The notes: a model not told the origin generated them from the letters alone. DNA of 64,000 bases from Diabrotica undecimpunctata (GCF_040954645.1 NC_092808.1:115980049-116044048), one strand, 5' to 3'. Shown: positions 1 to 11,991, counted from the first letter of the stretch. A program made the numbers and translations.

Positions 1-44
1 GCAAACTTTTATATATACATAACTTGTTTGGCTTTATTTTTAGA

Positions 45-1741
45 ATGGACTATGAGAAGGAACAAAGGAGACTTCAAGACCTCATGGAAGAAGAACCGCT
101 TGATATAGAATATGACGACGGCGATGACGAGAATGAAGTAAAAGTAACTTTGGAAAGCGAACAAGAACAGGATTTAGAGGAAATAGGAGAAGTTTTACTG
201 AATAATGTACAAGAAGAAAGTGTTTTTAGGGGAAAAGATGGTGCAGTGTGGAGAAAGCATCAAAAAAAAAACAAAAGGGTACGTATAAGCAAGCCCAATT
301 TAGTAAAACAATCACCTGGGCCTAATAGATTTACGAAAAAGTTGAAAGACATTTATGAAATATGGAGTTATTTCATTGATGAGGACATGATTTACATAAT
401 TGTAGAATCCACTAATAAATACATTGAAAGTATATTTCTCTAGGGAGAGGGATGCAAAGCTTACAAACCCATCTGAAATTCACGCTCTATAGGCCTTTCA
501 TATTTGGCAGGGACATATAAAGCCCATCACCTGAATACAGAAGATATCTGGCAAACTAATGGCGAAGGTATCGAAATATCTAGACTAGTTATGTCCTTAT
601 CCCGATTTTGGTTTCTTCTAAGATGCGTTAGATTTGATGATCGTGTTTCGTGAAGAACGTAGGAGACTGGATAAGATGACCGCCATCCGAGTATTTTTTG
701 ACAAATTCGTAGAAAAGTGTAATTCGGGATATAACTCTTAGCAAAATTTAACATGCGATGAAATGCTTCCTGGATTTTTAGGGAATTGCCCTTGGATACA
801 ATATATTCCAAGCAAACCCTCAAAGTATGGTCTCAAATTTTTTAGTTTATGTGATGCTGAAATGTATTATACCATAAATATGGAGGTTTATGTGGGTCGT
901 CAACCAGATGGCCCATTTAGTGCAGACAATTTCCTGAAATAAGTTGTAAAAAGAATGTGTGCGCAAATAAAGAATTCTGGGCGCAACATTACTCTAGATA
1001 ATTGGTTCATTAGCATTACTCTAATAGACGTTTTTAAAAGAGAATTTGGATTGACTGTTGTGGGGACCATTAGAAAGAACAAAAGGGAACTGCCCCCTGA
1101 ATTACTTCAAGGATCTCATCCTCTAAAATCAAGTATGTTCGCCTTTAGCGATACATGTTCCTTAGTGTCGTATATCCCCAAAAAGAAGAAAGTTGTATTG
1201 CTTGTTTCAAGTCTACATGATGACGAAGCTATAGATAGAGAAACATTTAAACATTATAAACCAGAAATTCTGACGTTTTATAACAATACAAAAGGCGGGG
1301 TTAACGTCGTTGATCAGCTATGTTCCTCTTATGATGTTTCGCGAAAAACAAGACGTTAAGCCCATGGTAATTTTTAACACCATACTAAATATCGCAGGCA
1401 TTAATTCACTAGTGATTCATGCAAGTAACAACCTTGCTGATAATAAAATGCATAGAAGAAATTTTTTGAAGCATTCAGTATTTTCTGTTATGGATGAACA
1501 TCTACGGGTCCGAGCAATAGTAGACAATTTAAATAGAGATCTGAAGTCACGTATTAAGGCCATATGTAATATTTCTAACACTCCAACGAATGAAGGAGTA
1601 CATGGTAGATGCTACTTTTGCGACCGTAAAAAGAACCGGAAAACGGCTGTTTCCTGCTGTAAATGTAATATGTTTTTATGCAGAGAACAAACACGTGCAG
1701 TATGCGAAGAGTATCAAACTGAACTTATTCGGATTAACTAA
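45..1741 (+). pseudogene. piggyBac-like transposase, decayed (copy A)
   Basis: The acidic N-terminus (ATG at 45) leads through 'PGPNRFTKK' and 'IYEIW' to the DDE domain of cut-and-paste piggyBac transposases. A second block (955-1359) carries 'ITLDNWF', 'GLTVVGTIRKNKRELP' and 'TKGGVNVVDQLCSSYDVSRKTRR', the usual run into the last catalytic Asp. After a frameshift near 1355 the chain resumes as 'PMVIFNTILNIAGINS' and ends in a Cys-rich domain (CYFCDRKK..CCKCNMFLC, about 1605-1690), as expected for the DNA-binding C-terminus. Between 444 and 954 the frame shifts several times with stops, so the gene is dead. A splice-acceptor-like 'tttatttttag' just before the ATG suggests an upstream exon beyond the window edge. 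A poly(A) signal AATAAA lies at 1861-1866. Family call firm; left TIR not in view. Confidence 0.88.
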
Positions 1742-3943
1742 AAGTTTCCTTTTTCTTTATCGGAGTAGAAAATAGTTTTTTTAATGTTCCGTCCAGTGTT
1801 TTTAACATTAGTTAACTTTTTATAATATTTTGTAATATGTTACTCTACTTATTAAACCTTAATAAAATCGTGTTTTACTTAAACTGGTTCCAAATCCTTT
1901 TATTAACACACACTAAGAAGTAAAAGACCAAACGGTCGTTTCGACCGCGCGCGACTACTAATTTTTAAAAATACCTAGCGACTACTGAAGTGTTAAAGTG
2001 ATCAAAAAAACCTAAAAAAATGCAGAGCAAAAAAGGAGGTTTGAAATTTGTTTAAAAAAATGTTTAAATAATTTCTGCTCAATAATTTTGCCAGGCACCC
2101 TATAGATTTGGTTAAAAGGGATAGTTTTGAAAAGGAATCCGTAAAGAAACCGCATCAAAAACATTTTTTCTAAGGGAGCTGCCTCACAACCTGGAGTGAT
2201 TGCATGCTAATATCGGTACAATATGAATTTTCAGACCAATTTTTTGTGTTGAAGTTTATTAAATAAATTTAAAACACGCTGTATGTGCAAAAAATAAAAT
2301 AAATAAGCTAGAAACAGGTTTAGAAACTGAGTAAAGCCACACCCATATAACAACAGACCATACCTCCAATAATTTTAATTGGCTGTTGTGTACATATACA
2401 TACAATTTTTCTTATATTGGAATTCGTAGAATGGTATACACATATTTATTTAGCTGATAAGTTTGTAGACGTGGGTGAGAAAATTTCATTAAGGATATAA
2501 AAATGCGCCTTTAGATACTCACGTAGAATAGGTCGTAAAGCAGGAGTTTATTGCTTACCTGAAACAAAAAAGTTAAATTAAACGGAAAGAAGGCAATAAG
2601 ATTTCTTAACAAATTCAACCTTTCAGTCTGATTACTCCAACATAAAACGACTCTTTTATTTTTAAACGACTTTAGCTGTTTTTAGGATTATTCAACTATA
2701 TAAAAGATTAATTTATTTATATATGCTTTATATATAGGGTGTATGGTTCTGTTATAGATGTAAGACCTTTTATGGTCTTAGACGGAACAGAACTTAATGG
2801 AACAGATAATAAAGGAATTTTCCATGGCATTCGTTGTTACAGGTAAAGTAGGATCGTTTTAGCCTGTCGCATAAGTAATAAAAGTGTCTGTTCAGATTTG
2901 CCTCAGGTAGTCAGCGGTTCTCAAATTAAAAATGTAAGGTTTTCTTAATTTGATAATACGACATTAGGGATTTTTTTAATAAAATAACTTTGTATTATGT
3001 TTTATAATAATTGAATATCATAATGTAAATTGATAAACATTGAGTATGAAATATACAGGGTCATTCACGCAACATGTTGGTTAAAAGTTTTCAAAGTTCT
3101 GGTCGTCACTGGTTTCTGCAAACTTGGAATAATCGGTTATGCAAAGCATTCTTTATTTTTTAAATATTTGCATTCTTCTAGCACTTCCGGTTGTACCGGA
3201 AGTCGCCATTCAGTTTCTTATTTTAAATAGAAACCGTGCTTTTTGTTATTTTTTTAGAATCTACGTAAAATTCTGGATCGATTTTTATTGGGATACCATT
3301 CTTGAAAAAATATCCGTTTTTGAGATATTTAAAGTTTTTGAAAAAATGTTTATATTATACATGCAACTACAAAAATTAATATTGTGGTTAATATTTATGC
3401 TGAAAAAACAAAAATTTTTTTTCAGCGTGTACTAAACTCTATTTTTATTTAAGCTTTCCTCCGCCCCTGGTCTTTGGATCCAGGTCACGACTATTTCTAG
3501 GCAATGGGAGATTTTCGTTTATTTACATTTAAATGGTAGGTTAGCCCATTTGGATTTATCACTACCGGTCAAAGCAATTGTTCGGCGATCTAATGATGAT
3601 TGTGTGTGCCGATACTTGCTTTCCCTTTTCTGCACCAAGTGCAGTCGAGAGCGAGCAAGCATCGAATCCTTTCATCCGTCGTCTAATACCCAGTCATTCG
3701 TCCAGTCATGTCCTTAATCTAACTTACTTGCTAATCTATTTTTTTTTGCTTGCATTACTTTGCTTGCTCCTGCATGCGGTTTTTGTTTTTTTTTGGTGGT
3801 TGGTACCCTTTTGTGTTAATTTTTCTATCTACGTCTTAATCTATGGACAGGTATCATTACTATCTGACTCGCTATCCGATTCATCTGAATCTTCATCATT
3901 ACGAATAATTAAAGGTCTTACTTCATCAATAACTTGTTCTATT
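1742..3943. other. Non-coding, AT-rich; two short hairpins
   Basis: No coding signal. It starts with the 3' flank of piggyBac copy A. A perfect 6-bp stem CGGTCG-TTT-CGACCG at 1933-1947 is typical of the subterminal GC-rich palindromes of piggyBac-like 3' ends. A second hairpin at 3183-3203 (ACTTCCGG-ttgta-CCGGAAGT) lies just after an 'acagggtcattca' motif at about 3055, a word common in dispersed insect repeats. The open frames between 3030 and 3955 look like chance. Confidence 0.5.
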
Positions 3944-4680
3944 TCATATGACTAATTTTTTTTTTTCAGTATGCTCAATACATTTCCGCCATTGTTCCTC
4001 ATTGACTTGGTTTAGTGCATCTTGCCAGAGTTGTAAAACGCTGGCTTCGTCGGTGGTCTTACATGCATGTTTATCATAATAGTTTTTAGTGATGCCCCAC
4101 ACCAATTCAATTGGATTGTACTGGCAGTGATATGGTCGTAGTCTTAGGACCTCATGACCATATTTTAGTGCCATTTGGTCAACGATAAATTTTTTCTCAG
4201 TAATGTGTTCTTTGTACGTATTTAATAATTCAGCTTTTAAAACTAGATGTTCGTGTTCTATATTTTTCTCCGACAGCCACTTTCTTAAGTTTTCTTTTTT
4301 CCAGCTGCTTGTGGGAAACTTTTCCTCCTCTCTGGTGTAATACGAAGCATTGTCTAAGACTATTAATGACGGATTTTCCAGATTTTTTAATAACTTTTCC
4401 TTAAACCAATGTTCAAAAATATCGGCGTCCATATTTCCGTGGTAATCATCAGTTTTTTTTTGTCGAAGAAAATATAAGACTAGCATTGGATATAAAACCT
4501 TCTGTATTTCCTGCATGCAATATAATATATCTTTTGCCATTACTCGCACTAGTACTCGAATAGCATTTGGTAGAATCATCTTGCCAGGATGATTTGAAGT
4601 TATTTCCTTTCGCAAAAATCCATGTTTCGTCAAGAAACACAAATTGTCTGGCAAATTCGGATTTCTTGTTTTTTAAATAG
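3944..4680 (-). pseudogene. IS630/Tc1-type transposase fragment (Sailor-like)
   Basis: Read on the minus strand from about 4680, the chain gives 'NLCFLDETWIFAKG' (first catalytic Asp), 'ASNGKRYIILHAGNTEGF', 'YHGNMDADIFEHWFKE', 'SLIVLDNASYYT' (second Asp) and 'YNPIELVWG' (Glu). I count 81 residues between the second Asp and the Glu, against 34-41 in classical Tc1/mariner. That is one short of the 82 in the related copy at 23900. A frameshift near 4450 separates the first Asp from the rest. The N-terminal helix-turn-helix is missing, since upstream sequence (4680-4750) is not coding. It ends 'EKKKLVI' and stop at 3944. No terminal inverted repeats were found. Confidence 0.82.
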
Positions 4681-5930
4681 TTTCTTATAAATTATCTAAC
4701 AACTGTATTTGACGAATTTGGTGATAACAACATGTAATAAAGAAAATATGCAAAAGATTGAACGTCATTTTTTACCAATAAACATTATATAAACAATATA
4801 AGATCGCTATTTGATTTTAAATACTAAAGGTGAAAATCGCTAAATTATATGCCAAAGAAATTCACCAAATTTTACTAAAACAGCATAGAAAATCCTTTAA
4901 AATGAGGGCATGCAAAGCTATTTTTGTTAGTTTTTTGCTTAATTATTGTAGAAATAACTTTGAAGGTTGATATTGCAAAATTGAAATTATTTATTTCAAA
5001 AAGCTCTTATCTACAACGTTAATATGCGTAAACTATTACCTCTACATAAATAATAAAAGCACCAAATTAAATAAAAAGGCTTACTCTACCAAATTAAATC
5101 ATATAATGATTAAAAAGTTTATGCTTAATATTGTAAGATTTTCAAAAGTACTGTGATTTTAACCTTAAGCTGGGCATTCACGTTGTAGCATTTTTAAATT
5201 CTTTGGTATATATTGAAATCCCCTCGTATAGGTATTAAAACACCGAAGAATATTTTCCATGTATTTCTTTTTCCTATCGTGCAAGTTAAAACACCGAAAT
5301 ATTATTTCAATTCTCTTTGCGTCGACGATTTGATATAAACACATTTTACAGTTTTTTTATATATCACAGACGCATATTCTTTGGTATTTTCTTTGATCGT
5401 TTTTCGCTTAATATTGCGTTTCAAATAGACATCCATTTAGATCGCTGAGAAAGTATTGCGGAAAGAGCAACTCACTCTCACTGAGGTCGCTTGGCGGCTT
5501 GGGCGGCTTGGGCGCCGAGGGCGGTTGGCTTCAGTGTTGATCCAAATTGTACGTCAAATTTGATATGTTTTGTTTTTTTTTGTCCTTTTCCATGAAAAAT
5601 ATGTAGCAGTGTTAAGTTAAATGTGTAGTTACAGTTAGAGGTTGAAAAGATTGGTCATTGAGAGCACACGGCTGCGTGTGTAGTTTGAGTGAACCGGCAA
5701 ATTGGTTGAAAAAGTGAATTATACTTAATGTAACGTGTTAATTTTGAACAAGTAATCACTGTTTTTGTTTTATGTCGTCTCTCATCTAAGAGATTTGTAT
5801 CTAAGAGATTTGTGGCGTTTCCAACAAATTTGAAAAATACTCACATGGTTCCAGTTTTTTAAAGAAGCAGATTTTCGAAGTTTGTGTCCGGTGACAAATT
5901 TTAGCCTAAATTTTCTTTGTCCCTGGTCGT
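4681..5930. other. Non-coding; GC-rich island at 5470-5535
   Basis: No open frame of interest. A local GC-rich stretch around 5480-5530 contains near-tandem 'ggcggcttggg' words and stands out against the AT-rich background. It may be a promoter remnant or part of an unrecognised element. Confidence 0.4.
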
Positions 5931-6897
5931 CGTTTCAGACTGTAGATGCAGTTTTTTGCATAACAGTGAATCTCCAGTTCCACCCCCAGAAATTTTAGTA
6001 AGTCCAGTTCCTAACCCCAGAAAATTTAGGGAAATCCAGGTAACTTTTGTGTTTGATTTTTTAAAACATTTTCTAATAATAATTGCTTTCATAACAATGT
6101 AAGAAATTGTAATAATTAAAATTGTAGATATTAGGGTGTGGCCTAGCTGGCTGTCATATTAATTGTTCTCAATTTTAAGATTTAGTATTGACATATGACA
6201 GTTAGCACTACTTTTGATATTTGGTAAATACCTAATCATAAAAGAGATTTTGTTTTTGTTTTTTAAAGAAGGTTAACCTCTATGCATGGTTTCACTTAAA
6301 AAGATATTTCTTTATTTGTAATAATTTATTTCTGCTACAAATTGCCGCCTATTAACAATTGTAAGTTTTGTAGTATCTACAACTTTTGGAGTTTGTAAAC
6401 GGATAGGACATATTAAGTCTGTTTTTGATATTTCGTATTTTATTGTTATTATCTATATTTGTAACTTTTTGTGGTGAGAACAATAAATGTGTAATTTTTT
6501 TCTAAACAATTTTGTTTATTTCTTTTAAAAAAGTTCCTAACCCCTTTTTGTGTTTTTAGGAAGGAAGCCCTTTCTTTCATCCGGCAGAAAGATTTCTCAA
6601 AGCAGCGTCTATTTTAAATAGCTTGAGAACCTTCTTGTATTGTGTTTTGTCCAGAGATTCATGTAAGTACACCTTTTGTTTAATTTTTGTAGTTACCCCA
6701 TTGCAGTCCCCTTGTCATTCACTTATTCAACTTATTCACGACCCAGTTCTCCAAATAAACCCTGAGTGGCCGTTTGCCAAGGTTTCGGTTTATTTTGCTT
6801 GCCCTATCTCCACTCCAGTAGTTTCTGTCCCCAATTTTCAACCCCCTAGTAATTCCCTATGTGGTGGGTCAAATAATTGTTACAACGTTCCGACTTA
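5931..6897 (+). other. Possible exon remnants of unknown gene
   Basis: Two segments look like exons. One runs from an acceptor-like 'tcgtttcag' before 5940 to a donor-like 'atccag|gtaact' near 6042, with Pro-rich coding 'SPVPPPEILVSPVPNP'. A second begins after 'gtgtttttag' at about 6560 in a compatible frame ('EGSPFFHPAERFLKAAS') and stays open to a stop at 6896, with an optional donor 'gattcat|gtaagt' near 6663. I do not recognise the protein. The piece may belong to the Harbinger-like element just downstream, or be chance. Confidence 0.2.
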
Positions 6898-7019
6898 GTA
6901 GAACTACTAGTTGGATATTCGTCTCCACTCACGCTCCGACTTGCTATCCAACTAACGGTCCTACTTCAGTTTTAGTTTGTTTTCACGACGGTGTACATTG
7001 CTTAACCAAAAAATGTAAC

Positions 7020-7467
7020 AAGCAGACACTACGGAAAATATAATTAGGAGGAGGAAAATAGCAGCATTATGCTTATTATTCTTATCATTTGACAAAAATG
7101 AAGAAAAAATGTTAGATGAAGAAATTATCTGTTGATCGTGTGAACTATTGTGACACGAAAATGTTCAATGTCATTAATAAGGATTATTACAAAAACTACC
7201 TCAGAATGGACAACTTCACTATTTCGCTGTTGCTGGAAAAAGTTGGTCTAGTCATTTCATTACAAATGTGTCAGTACTGAACAACGCCTTTCTCTTTCTG
7301 GCCACTGGAAGGTCATTTGAGAATCTGAAGTTAAGCTGTAAAATATCTCCACAACTATTCGGAAAGGTGACACCAGAAACTTGCATTGCTATAATAACTA
7401 GGGATCTTTGCTCAGCTATGTTGGAAAGACAGCACCAATTTAGATTTTGTTCGAAGATGATGTTATA
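7020..7467 (+). pseudogene. PIF/Harbinger (HARBI1-like) transposase, N-terminal fragment
   Basis: Across several frames the strand reads 'RRRKIAALCLLFLSF', 'NKDYYKNYLRMDNFTISLLLEKVG' (in pieces) and 'LNNAFLFLATGRSFENLKLSCKISPQLFGKVTPETC' (in pieces). That is the conserved N-terminal half of HARBI1-type transposases up to the 'FLATGRSF.DL...ISP' block. The catalytic DDE part should follow but is absent: the sequence degenerates after 7467 and a hairpin element begins at 7516. Stops and frameshifts at about 7130, 7150 and 7260 mark it as dead. Confidence 0.75.
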
Positions 7468-7515
7468 ATTAAATTGTATACAGCGAAAAAATATCAGTTA
7501 AAAAGTGATCTTGTA

Positions 7516-7701
7516 GTAAATTTACTATTTTAATTGAAAATAAGCCACAATATGAGTTAGAAATTAAATTTATTATTTGACATTTGGACTTCCACTTCGG
7601 AAATTGTTATCAAAATATTCCGAAGTTGAAGTCGACGCGTCAAATAAATTTAATTTTTAACTAATATTCAGGCTTATTTTCAATTACAATAGTAAATTTG
7701 C
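7516..7701. repeat. Foldback MITE-like hairpin, 186 bp
   Basis: Two arms of about 85 nt are near-perfect reverse complements around a loop of roughly 10 nt near 7606. The left arm begins gtaaatttactatttt and the right arm ends agtaaatttgc. Both carry 'ttgaaaataagcc' and 'acttccacttcgga'-type blocks. The core resembles the partial repeat at 42905-42990, so it is a dispersed family. No coding capacity. Confidence 0.8.
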
Positions 7702-7960
7702 ATAAGAAGCTACAAGAAAATAACTTCAGAACATTATAAAGAAACAGTTACTTTTAATTTCAGTACAAATATGATTTAATTTTCATTGTTTGTTGATAAT
7801 TCTTCTGTAGCCAATCCGAGTGTTGGAAATTGTACCTGTGTGGGAGTGTCGTGAAGAGTGTCAGAAGTTTGTCGTGGAAGGGGAATTTTAAGTTTCACTC
7901 TATCTATCATGCTCAAAAATAAACAAGATTTTTGAAGCAGGTTCGTCTTTTTCCGGTAAA

Positions 7961-9816
7961 TAAAAAAACTACGTGCCGCAACTGATAAAGAATTCGATAC
8001 TGCAATGATCAAATGGTTTACTGTAAACTGGACTGGGAATGTTCCAATAAGTGAACCACTGCTTTAAGAAAAAGCAACACAGTTTTCGCAGGCGCTAGGC
8101 GGTGATGAGAATTTTTAAGCATCTACTGGGTAGATGAGTCGTTTTAGGGCCAGGCACGAAATTACGTGTGGAAAAATTTGCGGGGAAGCGAAGAGTGTTT
8201 CCAAAGAAGTCACCGACAACTGGTTGAAGTCATGGCCTACAATAAGACAAAATTATAGCGAAGATAATGTTTTCCATGCCGACGAGCTGCAACATTTTTT
8301 TAAATTTACTCCAGATAATACCGTCAACTTCAAAAATGAATGTTGTATAGGTGAAAGGTTATCAAAAGAAAGGGTAACTGTAACACTCGCGTGTGCTAAC
8401 ATGTCCGGTTCCGAAAAAAGGAAGTTAGGTCATTGGAAACTCTCGAAAACCACGATGTTTCAGAAGTGTGAATCAGCTTCCTGTCACATATAAATTTAAT
8501 AAAAAATCGTGAATGACAGCAGAGATTTTTAGTGGAAAACTTTTGAAGTGTGACAGAGAGTTGGGCCATCGAAAGATTCTTTAAATTCTTGAAAATTGTA
8601 CTGTATAGCCCATACGAAATTTAACGGTTTATAAAACATTCAAATTCTTTTTTTACCCTCAAATTGCACATCTGTTCTGAAATTGATCAGGGCATCATAA
8701 GGTCCCTTAAAGTTCACTACAGAAAACTTTTAATTAAGCGGATCCTGAATAATGTGGAAAACCGTAGTGAATCCGTAGAGAAGACAATCGCGGTGAATCT
8801 ACGCAAGAAGGTCCTAATAGACAAGATGTGCAAAGTGCTTTAAACGTTGTAAAAAATTTTATCCAAAAACAAAACGCAAATGAAGAAACATACAACTATT
8901 TCACCTCTTTAGAAAATATAATAGATAAAATGATACTGGACAATTTAAAGGTCGTGGGCATATTATTGTGTACGTTGCGTTTCCAGCACATAGCGTTTAG
9001 TTTCCGAAAAATATAATTTAAATGGTTTTAAATATGAACAACCCACACTGTCCGGCACACGTTTCCGTTCAGTATATTTGAAAACAATATTTTACTGATG
9101 CCGACGGCTACGTAACGAGTCGTAACCGGTTGTTAAGGATAATGTGAATTAGATGTCCGTCGTTTTCCCCCCGTTGTTTATTTAGGTATTTGTTTGATTT
9201 TGATACAGAGTATTAAAAAATATAATTTTCGAGGCTATTTTGTCATTTGTGCATGTGTTTTTATTGCTTTGTGACGATTAATCACGGAAGTGATAAACAA
9301 TTAGGACTTTTGTACGAAAGTGATACCTCTTCTTTTTAAAAATACTTTTTGGTTTGATATGTATGGCTTCGTTAAATGTAGTATTTTGTTTTTTAACTGA
9401 AGGTGAAATTAAATTTAAACTGAATGCTATTCATTCTAAAATATCCATAATATTTTTCATCGTCATCAATAATTAATTCTCTGTATAAAGTCCAGTATTC
9501 ACATTCCTTCTTCCTTTCTCTTAGCATTGGATGTACTTTAAACCTTTTTAACACAGTTTTTCATTCTTCATCGTTAAGTAGAAGAGCAATTGCACATAAT
9601 TTTTGTCTAGAAAAGCGAGATCATATCTTCACCGAACCAAACTAAAACGTTCTATGTATGAAAATGTGAACGCGCAGCCCAATTGCTGGAGTGGAAACGC
9701 TACGTGCCGGAAACTATACGTGCACGATAATATGCCGCGACCTTAAAGCAAAAATGATACTGGACAATTTAAAGCAGTTGAAAATGAAAGACTTCTTCCA
9801 ATTGCAGAAGCAATAG
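7961..9816 (+). pseudogene. Tigger/pogo-type transposase, interrupted
   Basis: One frame, with stops, reads 'ATDKEFDTAMIKWFTVNWTGN' (in pieces; CENP-B-like DNA-binding part), then at 8134-8493 'RARHEI', 'VSKEVTDNWLKSWPTIRQNY', 'NVFHADELQHFFKF' and 'RVTVTLACANMSGSEKRKL'. The normal 'NADE' first catalytic motif is HADE here. Later pieces 'SLKVHYRKLLIKRIL' and 'SESVEKTIAVNL' (8710-8800) and 'NVVKNFIQKQNANEET' (8845-8900) are the C-terminal Tigger region. The catalytic 'LDNC' block has lost about 150 bp. The C-terminus is split by an inverted-repeat element at 8950-9742 and resumes as 'MILDNLKQLKMKDFF' to a stop at 9814-9816. The right TIR is at 10135-10160. Confidence 0.85.
8950..9742. mobile_element. 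793-bp non-autonomous TIR element inside Tigger
   Basis: The ends are imperfect inverted repeats over about 50 bp. The left end starts GGTCGTGGGCATATTATTG and the reverse complement of the right end starts GGTCGCGGCATATTATCG, continuing with 'gtttccRgcacRtagcgttt' in both. It is flanked by TTAAA (8945-8949 and 9743-9747), a likely target duplication. There is no coding capacity. It is nested in the Tigger pseudogene and therefore younger. The host site also holds a 26-bp tandem duplication (AAAATGATAC.. at 8927 and 9751), which predates or accompanied the insertion. Superfamily uncertain; TTAA(A) would fit piggyBac- or Kolobok-type mobilisation. Confidence 0.78.
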
Positions 9817-10160
9817 TTTATGTTATCCTTAAAAAAACGCTTTATACATTATGTAGTTGGAAAAAAAGTAAGTACAGATTTATTGTTTTAAGGTATATCA
9901 TTCACAATAAAAGCAAACATCTCTTTTGTTTTAATGTATTTCATTGACAATAAAAGTAAACAAACTTTTTTTCAAGTGTCATTCAAACAATATTAAGCAT
10001 TTTACATTGCTCGGAAGGGCTTTACTATAGGAAGTTAACGTTTTAGAAAACTACATATTCATATGTATACGCAGGATTGTTGTTGTCTGATAGAAGGAGA
10101 TCGGCTTATAACGAGGTAATTAGTCTGCCATTTAGTTCTCGTTATAGAGGGAGTCTACTG
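9817..10160 (+). repeat. Tigger 3' end and right terminal inverted repeat
   Basis: After the Tigger stop there is a direct duplication of about 44 bp (9882 and 9926, 'ttgttttaaKgtat.tcatt'). At 10135-10160 the strand ends ctcgttatagagggagtcta ctg. Its reverse complement CAGTAGACTCCCTCTATAAC is a typical Tigger/pogo TIR, followed by TA (10161-10162) as target duplication. I did not find the matching left TIR. Confidence 0.75.
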
Positions 10161-10263
10161 TATTAGACTTCATAGGCACTGCAAGAAGTTATATTGTGTC
10201 TCAAATTTCATATCGGTTCGAAAGTCAGGATTTTGTTTTGTAAATAATTAAAAATGTTTGATT

Positions 10264-11850
10264 ATGGCTTCTGGCAATAACCCTGGTCTGTCTGGCGTTA
10301 AAAAAAGGAGAACATAATTCGAATTGAAGAAGCCTTCGAATTGTCATCTGATGATGACAGCTTTGATGATTAGGAGTCGAGTGGAAGCGAGTACGCCGAC
10401 GATGAAGATTTAATAGATTTGACGGATTCGGATTGTTAATCACAGCATTCTAACCATGAAGATACTGACATCGCTGATAAGGTACAGGTACCGATATATA
10501 CCAATCAATATAATTATATGTGGGACGATCCACCTCTGATCAAAGAAACATTTTTACGGGAAATTGTAGATTATTAGTTCAACCTTTAGGCAATAATTTG
10601 ATAGATTATTTTAATCTTTTGGCAGATGACACATTTTCTCGTTGAAACAAATAGGTATGCTGAAGAAATTTTCTTAAGTTCTGCTGGAAAAGGGAAATCT
10701 AGACTAACAGAGTGGAAACCAATTACTATAGCGGAATTGCGTATATTTTTTGGTTTGGTTTTACATATGGGAACAAATAAAATTAAACGAATAAATGATT
10801 ACTGAAAGAAACACAAATTATTCAATCTTACTTGCTTCAGTAACTATATGGGAAGAAATCGTTTCCTGTTAATCTTTAGTTGCCTATATTATGTAAAAAA
10901 TCCAGGTGTTGCAGATACATTTCCTTAAGATCGATTATATAAATTAGGACTGATTGTCGATTACTTCAACCAAAAATGTTTCAAATATATTATCCGTCAA
11001 AAAATTTATGCATTGATGAATCAATGGTTTTGTGGAAAGGTCAACTGCAGTTCAGGCAGTATATAAAGAGCAAACGGTATAAGTACGGGGTGAAACTTTA
11101 TGTTCTGGTAAAACCTAACGGACTTACTCTAAAAATAGCTGCGTATACTGGAGCAAAAGTTCAATATAGTGAAAGGAGGCATACCTCAGACGTTGCTTTT
11201 TAACTAATGGAGACACACCTGGATAAAGGACATTCTTTATTCATAGACAATTTCTACTATAGTTACTCATGAAATTCTCATAAAGTTGTAAGTTCTAAAC
11301 TCACGAGAGGTAAAATAATTTTAAAGTGTAATAACAATTATGGTGTTCTTATGGGAAAGTGGCGTGATAAAAGGGATGTTTCATTAATTACTGTAGAGTA
11401 TTCTGGTGATTTCGTGACGGTTTCGAAGAGGTATTGAAAAATATAAGCCTGAGGCCATTGCACAATAAAATAATAATAAAAATATGTCGGGTGTAGATCG
11501 TAAAAATCAAATGTTGGCTTACAACCCATGTGAGCCTTAAAGCGTACATTGGTACAAAAAAATATTTATCCAATTTTTTCAAGTAATGCCCATAAATTCT
11601 CATTTTTTATTTAATGCGTATTCTGGTCAAAGAAAAAATTTATATGATTTTCGTTTGGCCATTATTGAGGAACTTTTGAAGGGAGCTCAAACTAAAAATG
11701 GTCAAAAAAAAACAGAAAAGACTGTAGAGTATGTTAAAATCAAATCAAGAGACAAATGACTCCTTACTTTTGTAATCTATGCGTTGGTCAACCAGGATTA
11801 TGTTTAAACCTTTGTTTTAGAATGTGGCATTTAAAATATTCTTGTATTTT
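10264..11850 (+). pseudogene. piggyBac-like transposase, decayed (copy B)
   Basis: An ATG at 10264 opens a short basic then acidic N-terminus ('SSDDDSFDD', 'SSGSEYADDEDLIDLTDSDC'). There follow 'EWKPITIAELRIFFGLVLHM' (10705-10770), 'YPSKNLCIDESMVLWKGQLQ' with the first catalytic Asp (10989-11050), 'RYKYGVKLYVLVKPNG', 'GHSLFIDNFYYS' (second Asp, about 11230) and a decayed 'MSGVDRKNQMLAYNP' final-Asp block (11480-11530). At least eight stops or frameshifts interrupt it. Compared with copy A this is a different lineage and it keeps no clear C-terminal zinc finger. The GC-rich inverted repeat at 11992-12045 probably marks its 3' subterminal region. Confidence 0.85.
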
Positions 11851-11991
11851 ATATTTTTGATTTTATTTTATGTACAATTTAGTTTTTATGTTCTTTTTTT
11901 TTTGTTTAACTGTTTTATTTTTAATTAAACATTTCTGTCTGACTTGAAATATTCTACCATAAAATACAGCAAAAGTAACTAAAACACCACT

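Noticed and set aside
3578..3955. 125-residue plus-strand protein next to the Sailor-like fragment
   Set aside because: Low-complexity Leu/Phe-rich frame starting at a non-ATG codon and partly antisense to the acidic flank of the minus-strand transposase; no domain.
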